Origin: Rickettsiales bacterium | GTDB taxonomy: Bacteria > Pseudomonadota > Alphaproteobacteria > Rickettsiales > UBA1997 | Assembly: GCA_023262945.1 (NCBI GenBank) | Contig: JALQXY010000138.1 | Location: 1-20,680, forward strand | Length of the DNA: 20,680 nucleotides | Reading direction: 5' to 3' | Part shown: positions 15,312-20,680 of the stretch, piece after piece | Position numbering within the stretch: position 1 is the first letter of the stretch | Layout: the number at the start of each line of letters is the position of its first letter | The notes under the pieces: generated by a model | The model's input: only the letters and a program-made list of their open reading frames with translations | Told to the model about the DNA's origin: nothing | Databases searched by the model: none | Position numbers and translations under genes: made by a program

Positions 15312-15848
15312 ATGGAAAATGGTATAAATTATGACTCTTTTACAAAACTACAAAAATTAAAACTAATGAAAGATCTTATCGGATATGATGAAATTATCGA
15401 ATCCTCAATGCGCTCTGTTATATATGAGACTTTAAAAAAAATTGAAAAAAGTGGCTTACCTGGTAATCATTATTTCGTTATAACATTTTTGACTAGATAT
15501 TCTGGAGTTGAAATATCGCAAATATTAAAGAATAAATATCCCGATGAAATGACGATAGCCATACAATATCAATATCGTAGTCTTGAAGTCAATCAAGATC
15601 AATTCAAAATATCTCTTAGCTTTGGTGGCAAATATGAAACTTTAAAAATTCCATATAAATCAATCACATCTTTTGCTGATCCGTCAATGAATTTTGCTCT
15701 TAAATTTACCATGAGTTATGATGCTATAAAAGATGAATCGGGCAATAATTCAAATGAACAAACAAAATTCAACACGGATGATATATCTCCCGATTCTAAA
15801 ATCATATCATTCGACGCTTTTAGAAACAAAAAAGACGACGATAAATAA
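15312..15848 (+). CDS. sspB: Alphaproteobacterial SspB-type ClpXP adaptor
   Basis: A 178-residue adaptor expected to bind the tmRNA tag and tether tagged proteins to ClpXP. The block ETLKKIEKSGLPGNHYFVIT (39-58), then YPDEMTIAIQYQY (76-88), FKISLSFGG (98-106) and LKIPYKSITSFADPSMNFAL (111-130) form the SspB fold. A low-complexity acidic stretch (about 136-162) separates it from the C-terminal IISFDAFRNKK, which I infer is the ClpX-docking tail. I chose ATG 15312 (MENGINYDSF). A longer frame starts at TTG 15255, but its 19 extra residues are basic, AT-biased and abut a repeat remnant. It directly follows tmRNA, whose product it should recognise, and its stop overlaps plsY by one base (TAATG). 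Confidence 0.9.
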   Translation: MENGINYDSFTKLQKLKLMKDLIGYDEIIESSMRSVIYETLKKIEKSGLPGNHYFVITFLTRYSGVEISQILKNKYPDEMTIAIQYQYRSLEVNQDQFKISLSFGGKYETLKIPYKSITSFADPSMNFALKFTMSYDAIKDESGNNSNEQTKFNTDDISPDSKIISFDAFRNKKDDDK

Positions 15849-16432
15849 TGACTTTACAAATAGCATTTTTAATTTGCACTTACCTAATTTCATCAATTCC
15901 TTTTGGATTATTATTATCTAAAATATTTAGCAAAAAAGATATTAGGGAATATGGATCTAAAAATATTGGCGCTACAAATGTTACTAGAATTTTAGGTAAA
16001 AAACTTGGCTTAGCAACTCTAATTCTTGATGGTATCAAAGGTGCATCAATGATTTTATTGGCTGATTATACTTTTTCCAATAGCGATAATCTTCATTATT
16101 TTTTAATTTTAGTAGCCGCTATTGCAATTTTAGGTCATATATTTCCAATTTATCTAAAATTCAAAGGAGGAAAGGGAGTCGCTACGACAATTGCTGTTTT
16201 TATTGCATTAAATCCAATGATAGGTATATTGGTATCTTTATCTTGGATAATTGTTTTTTTAATATTTAGAGTCTCAGCAATAGCATCTTTAGCAAGCATA
16301 TTTGTGACAATACCATTGTCTTATTTCTTTTCTTCTGATTTTCAATTTTATTTTTGCATAATGTTATTCTTACTAATAACTTATAGACATAAAGATAATA
16401 TATCACGTCTTAAAAAAGGAGAAAGAAAATAA
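15848..16432 (+). CDS. plsY: Acyl-phosphate:glycerol-3-phosphate acyltransferase PlsY
   Basis: A 194-residue inner-membrane enzyme that acylates position 1 of glycerol-3-phosphate using acyl-phosphate, the first step of phospholipid synthesis. Conserved blocks are SIPFGLLLSK (16-25), YGSKNIGATNVTR (35-47), DGIKGA (61-66), FKGGKGVATT (105-114) and the C-terminal RHKDNISRLKKGERK. Several hydrophobic helices run through the protein, as the family requires. It overlaps sspB by one base and lies eight bases before pyrF, so it is part of the sspB-plsY-pyrF-murE cluster. Confidence 0.96.
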   Translation: MTLQIAFLICTYLISSIPFGLLLSKIFSKKDIREYGSKNIGATNVTRILGKKLGLATLILDGIKGASMILLADYTFSNSDNLHYFLILVAAIAILGHIFPIYLKFKGGKGVATTIAVFIALNPMIGILVSLSWIIVFLIFRVSAIASLASIFVTIPLSYFFSSDFQFYFCIMLFLLITYRHKDNISRLKKGERK

Positions 16433-16440
16433 ATTTAAAA

Positions 16441-17139
16441 ATGAATCATGATCTTATAGTTGCTCTTGATTTTCCAGATATCTATAGCGCTAAAAAAATG
16501 GTTGAGCATCTTGGTGATGAAGTCAGTTTCTATAAAATAGGACTTGAATTTATGATGTCTGGCCATTTTTTTGATATGATAGAATGGCTTAAAGTTAAGA
16601 ATAAAAAAATATTTGCCGATTTAAAGCTTTACGACATTCCGCAAACTATAGGTAGAGCTATAAAAAATCTTAACCAATACAACATTGAACTCATAACCAT
16701 CCATAGCTCAAGCCAATCAATTATGGAAGCGGCGGTACTAAATAAAAGAAATAGCAAAATAATTGCTGTTACAGTATTAACCAGCCTAGATCGAATAGAT
16801 CTTTACAAAATGGGATTTCAACAAAATAGCAGTATTAGTGAAATAGTAGAAAATAAAACAAATCTTGCACTTAAATCAGGCGTTGACGGCATAGTTGTTT
16901 CTGGAAAAGAAGCTTACAATTTACGCTCTAAATTTGGTGATGATTTTTTAATAATTAGTCCTGGAATTCGTTTAGAAACAATTGCCAATGATGATCAAAA
17001 GCAAATATGCGATGTCAAAACAGCCGTAAATAATGGCAGCAATTTTCTAGTAGTTGGCCGCCCCATTACTCAAAATAAAAATCCAAAAGTTGCAGCTCAT
17101 AATTTTCAACAATTAATCAAAAAATCATTAATAAAATGA
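16441..17139 (+). CDS. pyrF: Orotidine 5'-phosphate decarboxylase
   Basis: A 232-residue (beta/alpha)8 enzyme that makes UMP from OMP, the final step of de novo pyrimidine synthesis. The first strand is LIVALDFPD, and the catalytic DxKxxD set is Asp60-Lys62-Asp65 in FADLKLYDIPQT. The phosphate-binding SPGIR lies at 173-177 and VVGRPIT near 204-210. Length matches bacterial group I enzymes. Its stop TGA overlaps the murE start in an ATGA arrangement (17136-17139), indicating translational coupling. Confidence 0.97.
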   Translation: MNHDLIVALDFPDIYSAKKMVEHLGDEVSFYKIGLEFMMSGHFFDMIEWLKVKNKKIFADLKLYDIPQTIGRAIKNLNQYNIELITIHSSSQSIMEAAVLNKRNSKIIAVTVLTSLDRIDLYKMGFQQNSSISEIVENKTNLALKSGVDGIVVSGKEAYNLRSKFGDDFLIISPGIRLETIANDDQKQICDVKTAVNNGSNFLVVGRPITQNKNPKVAAHNFQQLIKKSLIK

Positions 17140-18644
17140 TATTATCTAATATTTTATCACAAATTAATGTAAATTTTACCATTAAATCATCCAATAAAGA
17201 TATCAATGTTGATGATATTAATATAGATTCAAGATTGGTTACACAAAATTGTGCTTTTTTTGCTTTAAAAGGATTTACTAACGATGGCAATTTATTTATT
17301 AAACAAGCAATTGATAAAGGAGCGAGCGTTATTATTTCTGATCAAGATTTTAACGATGATATATTGAAAAACAATTCTTGCGTTTTTATCAATACTACAA
17401 ATTGCTTCGAATTGCTGATAAAATTCTTGCAAATTTTTTATTATAATCTACCACAAAATATATATGCAATCACAGGCAGTAATGGCAAAACTTCAACCGC
17501 AGAATTTACTCGTCAAATTTTACAACTAATTGATAAAAAATCAGCTTCAATTGGAACCTTGGGAGTGGTTTGTGATAAAGATGTTAAAGAAAAACTTCCC
17601 GAGTCATTCTTGACAACTCCAGATATTGTAACAATGTATAAAACATTATCCGTTCTTAAGTCTAATGACATAAATGATGTGGCAATAGAGTTTAGCTCAA
17701 TAGGTCTTGAACAAAAAAGAATCGCAGGGCTTTTTGTTAATTGCGCTATATTTACTAATTTTAGCCAAGATCATCTTGATTACCATAACAATATGACCGA
17801 GTATTTTCGTTGCAAAATGATCTTATTTAAAGATATTTTAGCAAAAAACGGTTTAGCTGTTATAAATTTTGATATTACAGAATATAAAGAAATTACTAAA
17901 ATTTGCCAAGATACTAGTAAAAATATCTTTAGCTATGGATTTAATGGTAATAATTTAAAAATTATTTCTATTGATCATCAAGATCTTGGCCAACAAATTA
18001 CAATTAATATTCTAGATAATTACTATAAATTCAAAATTAAAAGTAGCGCTAGATTTGAAGCTTATAATATTATTTGTGCCCTTGCGGCTATTATTGGATT
18101 TTATAAATTAGATAAAACAAAAATAACAAATTTAATCTATAAGCTAGAAAATATCGAATCAGCAGCAGGAAGAATGGAGAGAGTAGCCATCTTACCTAAT
18201 CATTCACAAATATTTATTGATTTTGCTCACAGTCCCGATTCTTTACAAAAAATATTAAAAGAAATAAAATTAATAGCAAAAAATAGAGTTATAGTTTTGT
18301 TTGGCTGTGGTGGAGATCGCGACATTACAAAGCGACCAAAAATGGGTAAAATTGCTTGCACATTAGCTGACTTGGTAATTATCTCTGACGATAATCCAAG
18401 ATCAGAAAATCCTCAGACTATTCGTCTCGACATTATAAAAGGATGCAATAAAAATAACTTTATTGAAATTGGCGATCGCAAAGCGGCTATAAAAAAGGCA
18501 ATTTCCTTGTTAGAAGATAATGATATTTTAGTTTTAGCTGGTAAAGGTCATGAGAAATATCAGGTAATAAAAGATAAAAAAATTCATTTTGATGAAAAAG
18601 AAATCATCATGCAAGAGTTATCATCTTTTACCGATAATTATTAA
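17136..18644 (+). CDS. murE: UDP-N-acetylmuramoyl-L-alanyl-D-glutamate--2,6-diaminopimelate ligase
   Basis: A 502-residue cytoplasmic Mur ligase that adds the third stem-peptide residue during peptidoglycan synthesis. The ATP-binding loop is TGSNGKTST (113-121). Lys227 in EYFRCKMILF is the probable carbamylated lysine. The third domain contains DNPRSENP (419-426), the motif that selects meso-diaminopimelate rather than lysine. AGKGHEKYQ (468-476) is the conserved C-terminal block. Its presence suggests the organism makes diaminopimelate-type peptidoglycan. It overlaps pyrF by four bases and ends the cluster; the usual dcw neighbours such as murF are not here, so this copy lies apart from a standard cell-wall operon. 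Confidence 0.96.
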   Translation: MILSNILSQINVNFTIKSSNKDINVDDINIDSRLVTQNCAFFALKGFTNDGNLFIKQAIDKGASVIISDQDFNDDILKNNSCVFINTTNCFELLIKFLQIFYYNLPQNIYAITGSNGKTSTAEFTRQILQLIDKKSASIGTLGVVCDKDVKEKLPESFLTTPDIVTMYKTLSVLKSNDINDVAIEFSSIGLEQKRIAGLFVNCAIFTNFSQDHLDYHNNMTEYFRCKMILFKDILAKNGLAVINFDITEYKEITKICQDTSKNIFSYGFNGNNLKIISIDHQDLGQQITINILDNYYKFKIKSSARFEAYNIICALAAIIGFYKLDKTKITNLIYKLENIESAAGRMERVAILPNHSQIFIDFAHSPDSLQKILKEIKLIAKNRVIVLFGCGGDRDITKRPKMGKIACTLADLVIISDDNPRSENPQTIRLDIIKGCNKNNFIEIGDRKAAIKKAISLLEDNDILVLAGKGHEKYQVIKDKKIHFDEKEIIMQELSSFTDNY

Positions 18645-18649
18645 ATCTA

Positions 18650-18733
18650 ATACCAGAGTTTATCTTTAAACGAATTAAATTCAAAAGATTTTTGAGATTA
18701 AAATTAACAAAAATGAAAGCTGTATACCCATAC
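18650..18733 (+). repeat. Dispersed intergenic repeat, copy 3
   Basis: Begins six bases after the murE stop with ATACCAGAGTTTATCTTTA and continues through an AT-rich block to a GTATACCCAT stretch near 18722-18731. It matches the reverse complement of 5191-5276 along nearly its whole length. 10303-10355 shares the first part. No clear inverted right end is found before the dehydratase gene, so the copy may be truncated. Confidence 0.75.
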
Positions 18734-18788
18734 AACTTGAAGCTTTTCTTTGCCGATTTAATGATAAAACAGTTGTTAAAACTTTTTT

Positions 18789-18843
18789 ATACCAATTCCC
18801 ACCTAAAAAACATATATAAAAACTAAACAATCTGACTTTATCT
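18789..18843 (+). repeat. 55 bp direct repeat, left copy
   Basis: Starts ATACCAATTCCCACCTAAA. It matches 20382-20436 in the same orientation with one difference (C versus A at the twelfth base). The start resembles the end sequence of the other dispersed repeats. The two copies bracket the dehydratase-ridA gene pair. Confidence 0.9.
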
Positions 18844-18867
18844 CTCAAGCCAAAAAGTTGATTTAGG

Positions 18868-19824
18868 TTAAATATTTTCTGTCACAATATTACCGCCAGT
18901 GATAATAACACAATATTTCTTTGTATTATGTATAGAATTTTCTTTGATTAAATTTGCAAAACCAGCCATTGCTAATGCTGCAGTTGGTTCAATTTGTTGA
19001 TTAAATTCTTGCTGCAGTTCATTGCGCCAAAATTCTATTTCTTTTTCATTTACTTCTAAAATTGCAGCAATTTTTTTCAAATATTGAAAACAACGCTGCG
19101 ATACTGCTAGAGTTCTAGCACCGTCAGCAATTGTATCAGGCGACTTAACAAAAGAAAATATATTATTTTGCTTTACCGAGATAGAAGCATCATTGGCCAA
19201 AGAAGGCTCACAAGCATAGATTTTAGTTTGAGAAGATTTTTCTTGAGTAGCTAAATAACATCCAGAAACCAATCCCCCTCCTCCACATGGAACAAAAATT
19301 GCTTCTAAATTATCAATTTCTTTTAAAATTTCTAAAGCGCAAGTTGCTTGCCCCAAAATAACATCATCATTATCAGATGGGTGAATAAAAAAATAACCTT
19401 CTTTTTGCTTGTTTTTAGCTAATTCATTGGCTTCACTTCTTTCTTTACATATAATAACCTTAGCACCCAACTCTTTGACTTTGTTTATTTTGTAAATAGA
19501 TACATTATCTGCCATATAAACAACAAGCTCAATGTTGAATTTTTTTGCTACATAAGCCATAGCTTGAGCATGATTACCCGAACTTTGAACAACTATTTTT
19601 TGAGGCAATTTACCACAATTCTCGCGATAAGATAATATCGCATTAAGTGCACCACGAATTTTAAAAGAATTAGTTATCTGCTGATTCTCCATCTTAAAAA
19701 AGATTTCAGCGTTAAACATTTTATTAAATCTTTTACTAATAATAATAGGAGATTCAATAATGTAATCACTGATTCTATTTTTTGCTAATAAAATATTATC
19801 AAAATCTAAAACCCCTTGCTTCAT
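18868..19824 (-). CDS. PLP-dependent threonine/serine dehydratase-like enzyme
   Basis: A 318-residue fold-type II PLP enzyme. Lys55 in NSFKIRGAL is the Schiff-base lysine. SSGNHAQAMAY (81-91) binds the substrate carboxylate and CGGGGLVSG (180-188) cradles the PLP phosphate. The C-terminal ITGGNIV is a slightly altered version of the usual SGGN motif. The length fits the catalytic domain alone: the regulatory ACT-like domain of biosynthetic IlvA is absent. It could therefore be a catabolic threonine dehydratase, a serine racemase/dehydratase or a hydroxyaspartate ammonia-lyase, and sequence reading cannot separate these. It starts 12 bases after ridA on the same strand, a context that favours a dehydratase releasing enamine intermediates. 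Confidence 0.9.
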   Translation of the reverse strand: MKQGVLDFDNILLAKNRISDYIIESPIIISKRFNKMFNAEIFFKMENQQITNSFKIRGALNAILSYRENCGKLPQKIVVQSSGNHAQAMAYVAKKFNIELVVYMADNVSIYKINKVKELGAKVIICKERSEANELAKNKQKEGYFFIHPSDNDDVILGQATCALEILKEIDNLEAIFVPCGGGGLVSGCYLATQEKSSQTKIYACEPSLANDASISVKQNNIFSFVKSPDTIADGARTLAVSQRCFQYLKKIAAILEVNEKEIEFWRNELQQEFNQQIEPTAALAMAGFANLIKENSIHNTKKYCVIITGGNIVTENI

Positions 19825-19836
19825 TGTTTAAATAAA

Positions 19837-20304
19837 TTAGCTTTCAATTTCAAACAAAGCATCAACTTCAACAGGCACTCCAAAAGGTAGAGATGCAGAA
19901 CCAACAGCAGCTCTTGAATGTTTACCAGCATCACCAAAAATATCTGCAATTAAATCAGAAGCTCCATTAGCAACTTGCGGATGCTCTTTAAAATCAGGAA
20001 CAGAATTAACAAAAATACCCAATTTAACACATTTAACAACACGATCTAAATCACCATCACAAGCAGCATTTAATTGAGAGACAACATTTATAGCGCATAT
20101 TCTAGCAGCCCTATTAGCATCTTCTACCGATATTTCTTGCCCTACTTTACCAATAAACGCTAATTTACCATTAAGTAAAGGCAATTGACCTGAAATAGAT
20201 AGTAAATTACCGCTTTTTACAAAACCAACATAGTTAGCAACTGGAGCTGGAGGATTGGTTAATTCTATCCCCATTGATTTTATTTTATTAGAAAATTGTG
20301 ACAT
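19837..20304 (-). CDS. RidA-family enamine/imine deaminase
   Basis: A 155-residue Rid/YER057c/UK114-family protein, somewhat longer than E. coli RidA (128) and like the roughly 150-residue subgroup. LSISGQLPLLNGKLAFIGKV (35-54) and the C-terminal HSRAAVGSASLPFGVPVEVD carry the family core. Arg131 corresponds to the arginine required for hydrolysing 2-aminoacrylate and 2-iminobutanoate, and Glu146 to the conserved acidic residue. RidA proteins remove the reactive products of PLP-dependent dehydratases before they damage other PLP enzymes. The downstream gene is such a dehydratase, 12 bases away, so the two form a coherent pair. The active Arg is present, but not every Rid subgroup deaminates imines. 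Confidence 0.92.
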   Translation of the reverse strand: MSQFSNKIKSMGIELTNPPAPVANYVGFVKSGNLLSISGQLPLLNGKLAFIGKVGQEISVEDANRAARICAINVVSQLNAACDGDLDRVVKCVKLGIFVNSVPDFKEHPQVANGASDLIADIFGDAGKHSRAAVGSASLPFGVPVEVDALFEIES

Positions 20305-20381
20305 AATTTATTTTATAATTTAATTTTTTATTTATTAATTTTATTCATTACGATTAATCATTTTTAAGTTAAAATGATGCA

Positions 20382-20436
20382 ATACCAATTCCAACCTAAA
20401 AAACATATATAAAAACTAAACAATCTGACTTTATCT
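20382..20436 (+). repeat. 55 bp direct repeat, right copy
   Basis: Same orientation as 18789-18843 and differs by one base. It is followed by TTTTGGTTAAAA, similar to the inner block at 5118-5130. It lies about 80 bases upstream of the ridA start. Confidence 0.9.
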
Positions 20437-20680
20437 TTTTGGTTAAAAATTGCAAAAAGCCTTAAGCCCTATACCTATAGGACTTGCATTTTTACGTAAA
20501 TTGTGTTATCTGGTGTAGAAATTAACTGCAAGGAGTTTAGTAAAAACTAACACATAGGATTCGCAGTAAGACTTGTTGCTGGCATTGACTAATTTCTGGC
20601 ACAACTTATGTGATATGATGTAAAATCTTTGTAATTTGAATTCAATGTTATGTAAATGTTTTGAAATGCTTTTATATAAT
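20437..20680. other. Right-edge stretch without an assigned gene
   Basis: Together with 20305-20436 this is a 376-base gene-free end. A near-perfect inverted repeat lies at 20464-20485 (arms AAGCCCTATA and TATAGGACTT, nine of ten paired, two-base centre). T-rich runs follow it on the plus strand (20489-20493) and the minus strand, so it could be a weak terminator. A minus-strand frame is open from the right edge to a TAA at 20506-20508 (58 codons), but its translation matches nothing I know. TTGACT at 20585-20590 precedes a TATGTG-like hexamer at 20607-20612, a weak promoter candidate. Confidence 0.3.

Noticed and set aside
15733..15921. 62-codon frame across the sspB-plsY junction
   Set aside because: Both overlapped genes are well supported and the frame has no start signal or homology I can see.
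1..20680. CRISPR arrays, tRNA genes, rRNA, insertion sequences or phage genes
   Set aside because: No regularly spaced repeats, no tRNA T-arm/acceptor pattern other than the tmRNA, and no transposase or integrase-like protein were found in any frame.

Overview
The window is a 20.7 kb, roughly 30% GC chromosomal segment of an alphaproteobacterium. The class assignment rests on a circularly permuted (two-piece) tmRNA gene next to an alphaproteobacterial-type SspB adaptor gene, an sdhCDAB operon, and the overall gene families. The low GC, short operons, long AT-rich spacers and dispersed repeats resemble Rickettsiales or Holosporales-like lineages. The biosynthetic genes (metE, pyrF, folK, pdxH, murE) argue against a very reduced parasite. 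I cannot name a genus.

Layout. 1-143: left edge, no recognised gene. 144-2453 (-): metE. 2709-4969 (+): ferredoxin-NADP reductase and a LolC/LolE-type permease, overlapping by one base. 4970-5329: spacer holding a dispersed repeat. 5330-6640 (-): folK followed by a short-chain dehydrogenase-like gene. 6850-10263 (+): sdhC-sdhD-sdhA-sdhB, succinate dehydrogenase. 10264-10478: a second copy of the repeat, running into the end of the next gene. 10459-13908 (-): a 1149-residue GltD/NfnB-like plus PyrK/NfnA-like fused oxidoreductase. 14038-14637 (-): pdxH. 14841-15196 (+): promoter and permuted tmRNA. 15312-18644 (+): sspB, plsY, pyrF, murE, tightly packed. 18645-18867: repeats. 18868-20304 (-): ridA followed by a threonine/serine dehydratase. 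20305-20680: repeat and an unassigned right edge.

Functional links. Trans-translation is represented by tmRNA and the SspB adaptor that would hand tagged proteins to ClpXP. Envelope synthesis is represented by plsY, murE and the Lol permease. The dehydratase makes reactive enamine/imine intermediates that RidA hydrolyses. SdhCDAB feeds the quinone pool, while two flavin/Fe-S reductases handle NAD(P)H and ferredoxin-type electrons.

Three observations stand out. First, a ~167 bp quasi-palindrome lies in frame inside the fused oxidoreductase gene and encodes an extra ~56-residue linker, a situation analogous to Rickettsia palindromic elements. Second, the predicted tmRNA tag is ANDNFANDNFAPAYAEEAFA, with a duplicated ANDNFA block and an unusual -AFA end, encoded immediately upstream of sspB. 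Third, an intergenic repeat family with terminal inverted repeats close to ATACCAAAGTTCATCTTTA appears in at least five spacers and supplies the last codons and stop of the oxidoreductase gene. Everything here is from reading the sequence; no database search was possible.
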